Assembly (NCBI RefSeq): GCF_032452875.1
Contig: NC_083883.1
Location: forward strand, 58,402,698 to 58,466,697
Origin: Bos javanicus
Taxonomy: Eukaryota > Chordata > Mammalia > Artiodactyla > Bovidae
Length of the DNA: 64,000 bases
Reading direction: 5' to 3'
Positions 22,261 to 33,964 of this stretch are shown piece by piece. Below the pieces are notes generated by a model. The model worked only from the letters and a program-made list of their open reading frames with translations, was not told the origin of the DNA and did not search any database. The position numbers were made by a program, and so were the translations under genes. The stretch's first letter is position 1, and the number at the start of each line of letters is the position of its first letter.

Positions 22261-24431
22261 ATCATTGGTTTTCAGTGTATTGTGTCAAAGCCTAAGGCTG
22301 CAAGATGCCCGACTTTCTGAAAAAGGATGAAATCTGAAAAAGGCTGTGTCTGGGCATTAGAATGTTCAGCATGTTTTTAAGCATGATGTCAAGATGGGTG
22401 GAAGCCTGGAATTATAGTCAGAGAATCAATCACTGTTTATTGAGAACCTTTTGTAGGTGCTGGGGATATCACACTGATCACGTTTCTTGAAGTGCTATTT
22501 TTGCCCTTTTCAAGTTTTCCCAAAGAATCTAGATTTTCAGTGAATTTCCTCAAGCACACTGGTTACTGTTCTACCTTTATTAAGGTAGAGGAAAGGAAAG
22601 CAGCTTTCCTTTCTAGAATTTCCAGGAGTTCCTTACAAGGATTTGCTAAGGTTGCTGTTTAACAAACAGCTGATATCCAAGTTTGCTTAGGGGTTCCAGG
22701 TGTCCGTGTTTCTCTTTACATAATTCCCAGGACCTTCTTTCCAACTGAAGCGTGGGAAGTACACAAGTCAGTTTTAAAAAATCTCCAAATATAAAATGAA
22801 GTAAGTAGTCCTTGGTATATTATAGAACACCTAATAAACACAGGTTGGCCCTCTGGGGCATTTGGGAACAGATAGATGTTGATGCTAACGGTAGCATATC
22901 TATATCCTGGGAACTGGGCTCCCTAGAGACCTCCTGATTAAGGGCTGCCTGGGCTCAGAATCTGCCCTGACATTCTGGCAGAGGTGCTAAAGAGAAGCTG
23001 TCTCTCACTCTGAGGTTTTTCAGTCCATAAAGCAGCAGCAATTTTGTTGTGGAAGACCCCGGCAGAAACAACATGAGAAAATTGAAAACACATAAGCACA
23101 TTTGCTGGGTTTAATAGCCCTGCTCAGGCTCTCCATCTCCGGTACCTTAGGCATAAATTGCTGACCTCTATTTAATTTTCTGAACTGCAAGAATTATGGG
23201 CCCAAAGTTCAGTGAATTGGAAGAGGTAAGCTTTTATGCCTCTGAGCCAGCTTCCCCATAAGCATTAAGTCTACAAATAAAAGCAACATTTCTATTTATA
23301 CTTCCTGGGGTTTGTGTATCAGAGAAGCCAAGCACATCCCTGCAGCTAGGCGAAGGTGACTGCATGGTCAAATCTCCGTCCAGGTAGCGCGACGGAGCCT
23401 TCCAATTTGGGCCAGAGGAAACAACCAGAGCAGATGGACAAGAGATATTAAAAATAACACACGCAATTTCATTCGGAAAAGGGCACCTGCTCAAACAGTG
23501 ACTGATTTACTCACAGCGGTGTTTGTTTGATTCTCCTTCTGGCCGCTGGTGACAAATGTGTACTAGGGAAGTCTTACGTCCAGACCCTTCCTGGGCACTC
23601 ACCTTTAATGGTGGCCAAGGACCCAAAGGGCAACCAGCTTCCTGTGCCCACCTGGCCGTGGGTCAACACAGCGTCACCCTCTCATTCCGGACACGCGAGA
23701 GCGTCATTCTGGCCACCACCATGCACGCAGGTGATCCAAACACCCACGTCATATTTTCTTCATGGCCTCGCCTGACTCTTTCTGCTCCATGCTCCCTGGA
23801 CCCATCTTGGCCTCTGTTTTTTTCTCCATCTCTGGTGCCCAGTGTCAGCATCATCACTTGACTCCACACACGTGTATTGAACACTGCCCACCAGCCAGGG
23901 GTGGGGGCTACCCCTGACAGAGTAGAAGCTTCTCTGTTCACCCCAGTATCCTCTCAACTAGGGGGATTAACTCAGATTTGTCCTTGGCAATAATATAGGT
24001 GATTCACAGTGAAGTAAAGCGCAGCTTTGTGAAATTTGTGTTTGATTCCCCACTCGTGCTTCTTTACATGCCCGCTGTCTTTCCTCGGGGTCATTCATTA
24101 CTTGCTTCTTTCTTCAAACCATTTCCTCCTATTCCTGTCAAGGCATCGACTTTCTGCTCCTTTCCTCCTGCATGTGTGCTCTAAGCAGATTCTCGATCCG
24201 GTTGCAAGTAAACCTATACGGGGAACCCCTTTCTAGGGATGAGCTTTGTATGTCATGTTGCCTAGGGCTTTCTGAAAATAACACCTCAATTCTAAAGTGT
24301 AATTCAAATGGTAAAAATTATAGCCACCTTGGCAGGCTGCTAGGGAGCTATTTTGGGGGAAGCGGTGATTCTGCTTGCAATATTCCCTGGCTCTATCTAT
24401 AGGTTCTGCCTTGGCAAGGAGGTAGGTCAGC

Positions 24432-24481
24432 GACACCATCATCTTAAGCCATTTTAGACACCATCATCTTAAGCCATTTTA
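24432..24481 (+). repeat. 25-bp perfect tandem duplication
   Basis: A 25-base unit beginning gacaccatcatc and ending agccatttta occurs twice head to tail (24432-24456 and 24457-24481) without a mismatch. The absence of divergence suggests a recent event. Confidence 0.97.
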
Positions 24482-24734
24482 TTCAGGCTGAGTGCAGGGT
24501 CCTGCAGCTGTGGAAAATATAATGTGGTCAGTCTTTTATTTCTTTAAATCACTCGAGTTGGAGCTATTTGTTCTTCGACTGTAGTGATAGTTTCCTTGTT
24601 TTCCTCTGAGCAACCTGCCAGAGTTGAGTAAGCCCGTTTTGCACTGCCTCCCTGCCCCCTTCTTTAGTGATGCTCAGACCTTCCTAAACATTTGTCACAA
24701 AGCACTTTCTTCTAAAGACTTCTGCTTGTGTCTG

Positions 24735-24870
24735 TGGTAGCACTTTTCAAACTCATATGTGCCTATCTCCTGGAGATCTGGTTAAAATGCAGGTTCCCGG
24801 ATTCAGCAGTTTTCACCAAACTCCCAAGTGTCTGTTGATGGTGCTGGTTCCTAGAGCCGGCTTTCAGCAG
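24735..24870 (-). mobile_element. MER5A-like hAT relic
   Basis: 'agcacttttcaaactcatat', 'gttaaaatgcaggttcccgg' and 'ctgttgatggtgctggttcc' follow the antisense of MER5A. Confidence 0.6.
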
Positions 24871-24885
24871 AGTAGGTCTAGACCT

Positions 24886-25195
24886 TCGCTGTCCAACATA
24901 GCTCTCATTGGCTGTATGCGGCTACTGAGCTTTGGATGAGACTGGTTCAAACACGTGCCATAAGTGTAAAATACACACCAGATGTTGAAGACATAGTATA
25001 TAAAACAAGAATGTAAAGAAGTCTCAGAGATAATTTTTTTAAATAATATTGGTTTAGATTTTGAAATTATAGTATTTTGAATATATTTTATTCCATAAAC
25101 CATATTCTTATTTATTTCACCTTTAAGAAACATGACTACAAGACGATTTTAAATGATATCCAGGACTTGTGTTACATTTCTGTGGGACAGTGTCT
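24886..25195. mobile_element. hAT-type non-autonomous DNA transposon relic with inverted ends
   Basis: The left end 'cgctgtccaacatagct' and right end 'ttctgtgggacagtgtct' are imperfect inverted repeats (CAGCGCTGTCCAA type). The interior 'taagtgtaaaatacacacca' and 'gaagacatagtatataaaac' matches a common MER-class element I recall but cannot name exactly. No transposase is encoded. Confidence 0.65.
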
Positions 25196-27329
25196 GTCCA
25201 GAGAACCATGCAACAGAAGAGAGATGAATTGCCAATTTGAGCTCTGGTCATCTCCCTGCATTTCTGTCCTGAGGTCCCAGCATATTTAACTGCTATTAGC
25301 TCCCTGTCTAGCTTGCCTTGCTTCTAACATTAGGATCTAGGTTGATTTCTTATTTCTGGGTGTTCTCGGGGCCCAACCTAATTACTCACTTTTCTCACAG
25401 TTCTGACTTCCCTCTCAATCTCCATGATTCATCAGTTCCCAAAGCCTCAGCAAGATGGTGGCTCAACACCGTCCAGATTGGAAGAATCATTCCTACTGAG
25501 AACAAGGGAAGACATGTTGTAAGTGTCAAATTGCCTTTAGATAAGAGAAAAATAATAAAAGAAGGAACACTTTTGAACGTTCTTGATGACTTCAACAGAT
25601 ACAATGGATTCACAATTAGAAGGAGGTTATTTGTTTCAATGCATGCTGTGGCTTAACTGAATCTGAGTTTATAGTGGGTGTCTGCACAGGAGAAGCAGTC
25701 CCCACACTGGGGCTAATCTCTGGGAGTAGCAAGTGTTCTCTAACTCAGTTGCCTTCTCCTGGGTAACCAGAGCAAATTGAAACTCCTGAAGCAGACATGC
25801 AGTGATGCAGCTTTGAGAGGGTTTAGAAAGAAGAATGAAAGAGAAGAGGGAAAGTTAACAAACAGTTGGGATGAAAATGATTTGCTTTGGGCATCCTGCT
25901 TGAAATTACAGTGAAATCTTTTGTAAATTGCTAAATGTCTTGCTTTTTGGGTGCAAAAGGATCCGAGATTGCTCTTTACCATGTTGCTCATACTCCTGTT
26001 ACCATTCTCAAGATCAGAGGGAGATTGTAGAAGGCTGTGATAAAAAGTGGAGAGTGGAGAGGAATGGACCAGCTTGCCACAGGGTAGAGAAAAACAGGAA
26101 GAATGAAATGATAAAGAGGTAAAGGGTCAATGAATAAAATATGAGAAAAGATGTTAGGAAAAAGAAGCATGCCCTCTTCCAATTTCCTCCACATTGCTGG
26201 CTGGAATGTAGATGTGATGTCTGGAGCTCATGTAGCCATATTGGACTTTGAGGCAGAAATGTCGATACTGTGGAGCAACAAGAGAGAAGGGACCCTATTC
26301 TTGATGACTGGGGAGCCCATACTATGCTATTTCGCTGACCTCCAGATTTCATTTTCATAAGAGCTGAATTAAAAATCTTCCATCTGGCTGAATCTACTAT
26401 TCTTCAGAATTGCTCTTTATCACAATTAAGCTAATTCTCCTGAGCACTGAGGCATGAAATGCATATAACTTGGGGAAACGAGCACAGTGGCCTACAGGCA
26501 CGTGAGAAAACTAGGGGCTGGTGTTGGGGTTTCTTATGAGAGCAAAGCATATTAGGGGGGACAGAGGAGAAGAGCACCAGGCTGGAGAGAGAGGGTGTAA
26601 TTAGGGCCAGGGAAACAGCACCTACAGCAGTAACAAGAATGGAATCAGACAGACTAGGATTTTAGTGCCAGCTATGTCACTTACTAGCTTTGTGACCTCA
26701 GAAACATTCATTATGTCTCTGAGTCTCAGTTTTCTCATATATACTTTAGGGATAAGAATCGTCCTTGCTTTTTAGATTTTTGTGAGGAATCAATGAGAAA
26801 ATGCACATAAAGTGCTTACGTAGTGCCTGGCACAGAGTAAATGCTACCTGTTATTATTTGAAAGGGAAGGCAGGAAGCCCTGAGGACACATTCCATCTAG
26901 TGCTTTTGATTTTGAAGGTCTCCTACAAGCACTCTTAGGACCTAGGACTGTAAAGTCCCTGTGGGAACATATAAGGCTAGAATCTAAGTTGATGGAAGAA
27001 GGGCTCGTCACTAATTAAACTAATTAACCATTCATCAGAGCAGCCTGTGGGGTAATACTGTCATGGGTATTTCCACTCACAAGAAAAATAATAGCATCAT
27101 TAGCAGCAACCTGTCAGGGAAACAAGGCAAAAAGTTCTGAAGCAGCAGCCACCTGCTCGGTTTGTCTAATACTTTTCTTTCTCTGGAAAGAACAGCAGGT
27201 TGTGAGAAAGATGCTTTGCCTGTGACAGTTACAGAGGGCACGGGGGGTTGGGGGACCTTCTTGTGCTCCTCTAAAGAGTAATGATTATAATAGTAACAAT
27301 AACATTAATACATTAATAATAATGGTGTA
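25196..27329. other. Intergenic, mainly single-copy sequence
   Basis: Besides the MIR at 26640-26865, no repeats or genes are recognised. About 27000-27170 has two adjacent TAATTA cores ('cactaattaaactaattaac') in unique-looking sequence and may be conserved non-coding DNA. Confidence 0.5.
26640..26865 (+). repeat. MIR SINE, well preserved
   Basis: All main MIR blocks are present in order: 'tcagacagactaggatttta', 'cacttactagctttgtgacc', 'ctgagtctcagttttctcat', 'tttttgtgaggaatcaatga', 'agtgcctggcacagagtaaa'. Confidence 0.85.
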
Positions 27330-27780
27330 TCCGTTATCTATTGCCACAATGATGCTGTGTAAGAAACAATATTGTAACAAACAAAACCGCAGTGGCACAC
27401 AATGATACAGATTTATGTATCTCAGGAGTTTGTGGAATTTAGTTGATTTGACCTGGCTGATGTCTGCTAGACTAGTTCATGCTTCTGAGGTTAGCTGCAG
27501 TTTGGGTGTGTGCTCTGGGGCTCTAGGTTAGATTTGCTTATGTATGCGGAGTTGGTGAGTACTGCCTGGTCTAGAATTGGCTCAGTCAGGATGACTGAGA
27601 GCACTCTCGCTGGTTCCTAGTTCTCATCCTCCAGCAGCTCAACCTCTGTTTTCAAGGATACAGCAGAGCAGCAAGGTCAAGTACATCCAAAAAGGCAAAT
27701 CATCCTCTACTTGGTCTTGTTCACTAATGTCCCACCAGCCAAGCCTGGAGCCAGTGTGGGAGAGTCCCAATGAGACAAAA
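27330..27780 (+). repeat. Old interspersed repeat, class uncertain
   Basis: Begins 'ccgttatctattgccacaat' and continues 'gtggcacacaatgatacag', 'tatctcaggagtttgtggaa', 'tcagtcaggatgactgagag', resembling a widespread mammalian repeat that starts 'ttatctattgctgc'. I could not assign the class. Confidence 0.4.
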
Positions 27781-27879
27781 ATAGGAAAGAATAAGGAGCT
27801 GAGGGTGTTGACCAATTGCAGCAAGTGTTATTAATAGTAACTGATGTTGCAAACATGCAGTCTACATTAACACTGTTAA

Positions 27880-28290
27880 GCTCTGTTCATTATTGTCTCA
27901 TATAATCTGCCTCTACCCCTATAAGGAGGTACAAGTATCATCCTGATTTTGTAGATGAGCAACAGAGGCATAGAGAAGTCATAGATTTAGCATTCAGCAG
28001 AGCTAGGCTTTGGGACTTCCTGGTGGCTCAGAGTAAAGAATCTGCCTGCAATGCAGGAGACCTGAGTTTGATCCCTGGATCTGGAAGATCTTCTGGAGAA
28101 GGGCATGGCAACCCACTCCAGTATTCTTGTCTGGAGAATCCCCATGGACAGAGGAGTCATGTACAGGCCATGGGGTCACAAAGAGTCAGACACGACTGCA
28201 TGCACACACACACACTAGAGCTAGTCTTGGACCTCACTTACCTAACTCTGAAGCCCATGCATTTAACTTCTGTACCACACTGCTTCCATT
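27880..28290 (-). repeat. MIR SINE split by a Bov-tA
   Basis: Reverse MIR: 'tcatcctgattttgtagatg' and 'acagaggcatagagaagtca' at left, and 'tctgaagcccatgcatttaa' at right (28225-28290). The two parts are joined across the Bov-tA when one copy of agagctag is removed. Confidence 0.8.
28007..28216 (+). mobile_element. Bov-tA SINE
   Basis: Head 'gggacttcctggtggctcag', B-box region 'ctgagtttgatccctggat', Bov-A part 'atggcaacccactccagtat', and a CACACA tail. Target-site duplication agagctag at 27999-28006 and 28217-28224. Confidence 0.92.
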
Positions 28291-29612
28291 CATGACCATG
28301 TTAAGATATAGCTCATTTTCTGGGAGTTTCTTTTTAAAGGGATCTTTATAGATTCCTGTAGATCTGGTTGAGAATGAGGGGAAAGCATGTTGTAGAAATA
28401 ATTTATAGTCTGATAGCTTCTTTGCTTTGAGTTCACTTTGTACAGATTCAATTCTGCTCCCAGTGGTGACTCGGTAGATTTCCAGTGTCCACTTCCTCCA
28501 AGGCAGTGGGCAAGACTTAGACATTGGAAAGTGCAGAAGTCTGAATGCTGTACCATCTTACACCCTTGGTCCACCACTTGGTGACTATTATCTTGGGACT
28601 TAAGTTATTCTTATGCCATTTCATCTAGCATATACTTTCAGTGGTTCTATAAATGCAAGAGGTGCTCAATTAATTCTATATTTTGACATTTTAAAGTTCT
28701 GCAGATTAGTGATCAGATATTGGCATATAAAACTGGAAAATACCTTGCACCTTGTTCATGCGCCAAGTTCTGTGTCTTATTCTCCTTCTTTGCTCAGTAC
28801 TTAAGGAGCCACATCTTTTTTTTTTTTTTTTCCACTGAAAAAAGAGAGAAGATGATCATTTAAAAGCAGAGGAGGTATGTTGTGTGTCTGTGTGTATGCT
28901 GCTGTAATTTCTTGATATGGTTAATCAATGAATACAAGTAATTTGGGGAAGACTTAAGTTCAGCATTTCTGCAAATGTAAGAGAGACAACTCTTCAATTT
29001 CTCTGTGAAATTACCTCCTGAGACACCTTGATAAGGGACTCTGGTTCTGTTCACCTCATGCATCTGAAAGCCTGGTCAACACAAACAGAATAAGCAACCA
29101 TGCCCTAGGGCCATTCATCTTTGGCTGTTAATGCCCTGAACTCTGAGATCCTGACCTCTCTGCTTAGACCTGTAGTGTGACCCTGTTCGCCCTGCCTTTT
29201 CACCTCCTGGCTGCCTGGACCTCTGCTGATTCTTTCACCTCTTCCCCTCCTCATGTTTCACGGAATCCTTCTTCCTACTTGAGTCCCATGTCCTGAATCC
29301 AACCGTTCAGCCCAGGCCTACTTCTTTCTTTACTCTGAGGAAGGCTCTTGCCTCAGCTTTGTTTATTCTTCATCTCAACACATTGACTCAAAGCACCGTG
29401 GTCTTTCTTGGGTCTCATTATTTCTTATCCTCCCATCCTAACACTTCGCTCTACTCACACAAACTCCCAAGTGACAGGATTCCACTTCTAAATCTCCTCC
29501 CTCCTTTTCCAGCCCCAACCCATAGAGCCAGGACAAAACCTCGGACGGTCAGTCTTCACTTGTCTGGAACATGTGTTAGCTGTCAGACTGGAGCTGCGCA
29601 CTTTACAGTCAT
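28291..29612. other. Intergenic sequence, nothing firmly recognised
   Basis: A 16-base T run at about 28816-28831 is followed by unique-looking sequence. The pyrimidine-rich part at 29200-29560 may be a decayed L2, but the match is too weak to call. No gene. Confidence 0.45.
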
Positions 29613-29791
29613 TCTTCTATTTATTTGTTAATATTTACTTATTTATTTATTTGATTGCATCAGGTCTGAGTTGTGGCACATGGATTAGTTAACCTGCGGC
29701 GCGTGGGATCTTTGTTCCTGGACCAGGGATAGAACCCACGTCCCCTGCATTGCCAGGAAGATTCTTAACCACTGGACCACCAGGGAAGTCC
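29613..29791 (-). mobile_element. tRNA-derived CHR-type SINE
   Basis: TTTATTTATTTATTTG tail at left, 'gcgcgtgggatctttgttcc' in the middle, 'ccactggaccaccagggaag' at right. The 7-bp cagtcat at 29606-29612 and 29792-29798 is the likely target-site duplication. Confidence 0.9.
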
Positions 29792-30000
29792 CAGTCATCT
29801 TTTTGTTTAATCCTCACAACAACGTATGCAGCAGGTACTGCGGTAATTTTTCCACTCTGTAAAAGTGGAAACCAAGACAGGGAGGTCAGGACATTTACCT
29901 AAGGTCACACTGGTACTGAATGATGACACCAGGCTTCTGAACCACATCTGATTAACTCCAGAGCCTGTGCCTTGATTCACTATATTCTCTTCCAGATTTC
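29792..30000 (-). repeat. MIR SINE relic
   Basis: Reverse MIR: 'tttaatcctcacaacaacgt', 'tgtaaaagtggaaaccaaga', 'cctaaggtcacactggtact', 'gattaactccagagcctgtg'. Confidence 0.75.
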
Positions 30001-31257
30001 TTCCTGAAGCCAAACCAAGCTGTTCTCCACTCCATTTTTGGGTCAATCTTGCTTTTCTTCAGTCCCTTTCTCTACTTCCCCTCCCCATAGTCCATGCTAG
30101 TCCAAGCTCCCTAAGCAAAATTCACACTCGTGCGATCTCTTTTCAAAATCCCTCTGCCTTATCTCTAGACAGTATTTCACAAATTTAAGCCAGCTATAAC
30201 TCCTGCTTCCAGCTCTTCAATCACAAGTCTTTGAAAGAGATAAAAGAGGCCAGCAGAGATTCTGGTTCTGAAAGTCTTACAGTCTGTTTTTGCTTGACCT
30301 CACAGGTTTAAAAAGTTTTGGTTAAAATTATGGTTGTTTACATAACCTTTACAGATTATCCTTCAGATTCTTGAAGAGACTTCAGTCATCTCTGAATCCT
30401 TTTTCTTTCACCTACATCGTAATGGCTTGGTGGGTCCTAAGGCTTACATGGTGATGAATGAAATTGGGATTTGAGTTTAATAGGTTCTAAATAAAGGCCT
30501 TTTATTTCCCTGCTGGATAAGCCCCCTACCCCACCCTCTCAGTTCAAATGCCTGTGTGCTGGTCTAACCAGGCAGAGAAGAGTCATTCTGATGGCAGAGC
30601 TAGAGGGCTCAAGAGTTGTGCCAGTTTTCTCATCTGGCTTTCTGGGTTGGTATGGAGTGCAGGGCATGCACTGAGGTTGGCTGGACTGCTCTGGGCCTAG
30701 CCAAGGAGGAGGTGGCCAGAGCAGGTGGAAGGCAGTTGGAGGGGACTACAGGCTCAGGTCATGGTGGCCTGACTGTGGGAGCCACAGATGCCACCACGCT
30801 CAGCAGGGCAGATCCCTTGCACATGGCCTCTATTTCTGCTCAGTTCTGCAAATGTTTACCCTGGCTCCTATTTTATTGTCTAGGTTCTGTCCTAGGTTAT
30901 AAAGACACAGGGCTGAATGAGAAAAGGTCCATGAGCTTAAGCAGCTAATAGTCTGGGGCAGAAGGAAGACATAGCAAGAGAGAGAAATGTCTGGGGCTCT
31001 GCTTATGACTCTAGCTGAGTACTATGTGGGTTTTTCCTCATAAGATATATGGCATGTGTTGAGCTGGTAGAGCAGAGATTTATGCACTTGGAAGTGAGTC
31101 CTGCTGCTCCAATAAATCTCTCTTCCTTTACTGAACAGAGATTTCTTTAGACACCTGATCTCCTACCCTTCATTCCACTGGGACTCCATGTGGGTCCTGC
31201 TCCATTCTCAGGAGACCTCATGTCAGGCAGGAAGTCAGAGAACATTCTGGTTTTGGC
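30001..31257. other. Intergenic sequence, nothing recognised
   Basis: A 110-codon frame at 30616-30948 has no family resemblance and no repeat match; I do not call it a gene. Confidence 0.5.
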
Positions 31258-31783
31258 CACGCTTTAAAAAATTTTTTTTCCAGCTTTATTGAAGTTTAAT
31301 TGACAAATAAAAATTATATATATTTAGGGTATAAAATGTGATAATTTACTGTACATACACACTGCAAAATGATTTAAAAATCAAATTAATTAACACATCT
31401 ATCACCTCACATGTACTATTTTTTAGGGAAAGGGGGATGAGAATGCTTACCATCTACTCTCTTAGTAACTTCTGGTCTACAATATAGTATTATTAATTAT
31501 AGTCAGCATGCTGTACATTAGATCCTGGAAAATACTCATCAGTTTTGGTACCCTTTGACCAATGTCTTCCTACTTCCCCTACCCCCAACCCCTGGCAACC
31601 ACAGTTCCTCTGTCTGGTTCTACAAGTTATACTTTTTTAGATTTTGTATATAAGTTGAGATCAGACAGTATTTATCTTTCTCTGTCTGACTTCTTTCACT
31701 TAGCATAGTGTCTTCCAGGTTTATCCATCCATGTTGTTGTGAATGGCAGTTTCCTTCTTTCTCACAGCTGAGTTATATATATA

Positions 31784-31786
<3 letters not shown>

Positions 31787-31814
<28 letters not shown>
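31787..31814 (+). repeat. TG dinucleotide microsatellite
   Basis: Fourteen TG units without interruption, directly left of the Bov-tA at 31838. Confidence 0.95.
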
Positions 31815-31817
<3 letters not shown>

Positions 31818-31837
31818 ACAATACATATGTATGTGTA

Positions 31838-32047
31838 TTGTTGTTTAGTTACTCAGTCATGTATGATTCTTGGCAATCCCATGGACTGTAGCCCGCCAGG
31901 CTCCTCTGTCCATGGGATTCTCCTGGCAAGAGTACTGGAGTGAGTTGCTATTTCCTTCTTCGAGGGTTCTTCCTGATCCAGGGATTGAATTTGCGTTTCC
32001 TGCACTGGCAGGCAGATTCTTTACCACTGAGCCAGTAGGGAAGCCCA
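31838..32047 (-). mobile_element. Bov-tA SINE (left arm of inverted pair)
   Basis: 'ttgttgtttagttactcagt' starts the antisense Bov-A part, and 'ctttaccactgagccagtag' then 'ggaagccca' is the complement of the tRNA-derived head. It faces the plus-strand copy at 32178 across AT-rich DNA. Confidence 0.9.
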
Positions 32048-32177
32048 TATATGTATAGATGTATACACATATATAATATATATAATATACACAATATTAT
32101 ATAACACACACACATATATATAATATACATATATATATATATATATGTATACACACACATATATAAAAAATATATAT
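32048..32177. repeat. AT-rich TA/TATG/CACA microsatellite cluster
   Basis: Nearly all TA, ATATG and ACACAC units. Open frames over it code only Tyr/Ile-rich low-complexity sequence on the minus strand and are artefacts. Confidence 0.9.
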
Positions 32178-32390
32178 ATGGGCTTCCCAGGTAGCTCCAG
32201 TGGTAAAGAACACATCTGTCAGTGCAAGAGATGTAAGATATGAAGGTTCAATCCCAGGGTTGGAAAGATACCCTGGAGGAGAGCATGGCAACCAGCCCCA
32301 GTAATCTTGACGGGAGAATTCCATGGACAGAGGAGCCTGGTGGCTACAGTCCATAGGGTTGCAAAGAGTCGGACACAGATGAAGTGATTT
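32178..32390 (+). mobile_element. Bov-tA SINE (right arm of inverted pair)
   Basis: Head 'gggcttcccaggtagctcca', Bov-A part 'catggcaaccagccccagta', end 'agagtcggacacagatgaag'. A TG microsatellite follows (about 32394-32415). Confidence 0.9.
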
Positions 32391-33727
32391 ACCGTGTGTG
32401 TGTGTGTGTGTGTGTTTATATTTATCAAAGATTAATCCTGTGTCAGTTGCTTCATTTGCAATTATTTTCTCCCATTCTAAGGCTTGTCTTTTCATCTGCT
32501 GTGCTTTTTTTTTTTAAGCTCTTATTTTCAATTAAGTTTCTTTCATTTATTTTTGTTTTTATTTCCATTACTCTAGGAGGTGGGTCAAAGAGGATCTTGC
32601 TGTGATTTATGTCAGAGTGTTCTGCAAATGTTTTCCTCTAAGAGGTTTATAGTTTCTGGTCTTACATTTAAGTCTTTAATCCATTTTGAGTTAATTTATG
32701 TGTGTGGTGTTAGGAAGTGTTATAATTTCATTCTTTTGCATGTAACTATTCAGTTTTCCCAGCACCACTTATTGAAGAGGCTGTCTTTTCTCCATTGTAT
32801 AGTCTTGCCTCCTTTGTCAAAAATAAGGTGTCCATAGACACATGAATTTGTCTCTGGGCTTTCTATCTTGATCCATTGAGCTATATTTCTATTTTTGTGC
32901 CAGTACCATACTGTCTTGATTCCTGTAGCTTTGTAGAATAATCTGAAGCAAGGCAAGCTGATTCCTCCAGCTGTTTTTCTTCCTCAACATTGCTTTGGCT
33001 ATTCAGGATCTTTTGTGTTTCTATACACATTGTAAAATTTTTTGCTCTAGTTCTATGGCAAATGCCATAGGTAATTTGGTAGAGACAGTACTGGATCTGT
33101 AGATTGCCTTGGGTGGTATAGTCATTCTCACAATATTGATTCTTCCGATCTAAGAACATGGTATATCTCTCCATCTGTCTGTGTCATCTTTGATTTCTTT
33201 CATCAGTCTTATAGTTTTTTGCATACAGGTCTTTTGTCTCCTTAGGTAGGTTTATTCCTAGGTATTTTATTCTTTTTATTGCAATGGTGAATGGGATTGT
33301 CGCCTTAGTTTCTCTTTCTGATTTTTTATTGTTAGTGTATAGAATGCAAAGGATTTCTGTGTATTGATTTTGTATCCTGTGACTTTCCTAATTTCCTAAT
33401 TTCAGCTCTAGCAATTTTCTAGTGGTATCTTTAGGATTTTCTATGTACAGTATTATGTCATTTGCAAACAGTGAGAGTTTTACTTCTTTTTTTCCAATCT
33501 GAATTCCTTTTATTTCTTTTTCTTCTCTGACTGCCATGGCTAGGACTTCCAAAACAATGTTGAATAATAGTGGTGGGAGTGAGCACCATTGTCTTATTCA
33601 TGATATTAAAGGAAATACTTTCAGTTTTTCAGTCCTGAGAATGTTTGCTGTGGGTTTGCCATATATGGCCTTTGTTATGTTGAGGTAGATTCCTTCTATG
33701 TCTATTTTCTAAAGAGTTTTTTTTTCT

Positions 33728-33964
33728 TTAAATCATAAATTGATGTTGAATTTTATCAAAAGCTTTTTCTATATCTATTGAGATTATCATATAATTTTTA
33801 TCTTTCAGTCTAATATGGTGTATCACATTGATCGATTTGCATATATTGAGGAATCTTTGCATCCCTGAGATAAACTCCATTTGATCATGGTATATGATCC
33901 TTTTAATGTGTTGTTGGATTCTGTTTGCTAGTGTTTTGTTGAAGATTTTTGCATCTATGTTCAT
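33728..33964 (-). pseudogene. L1 ORF2 reverse-transcriptase fragment
   Basis: The 78-codon open stretch includes NIDAKIFNKTLANRIQ, IIYHDQMEFI and ISIDIEKAFDKIQHQF, characteristic of the fingers/palm entry of L1 reverse transcriptase. Frames on both sides are broken, so this is a remnant of the L1 at 31258-38885. Confidence 0.85.

Larger units (their letters stand above)
20373..24431. other. Intergenic, mainly single-copy sequence
   Basis: Contains a MIR fragment (21640-21740), a candidate regulatory segment (22070-22260) and an L2/MIR-like bit near 22440-22490. Frames of 60-110 codons around 23.5-24.4 kb overlap on both strands and show no recognisable domain. I see no gene. Confidence 0.5.

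Noticed and set aside
23527..23957. Overlapping frames of 65-101 codons on both strands
   Set aside because: No domain, no repeat match and no splice logic; frames on both strands point to chance in moderately GC-rich DNA.
31948..32215. Tyr/Ile/Cys-rich minus-strand frames
   Set aside because: They translate the TA/CA microsatellites between the two Bov-tA SINEs.
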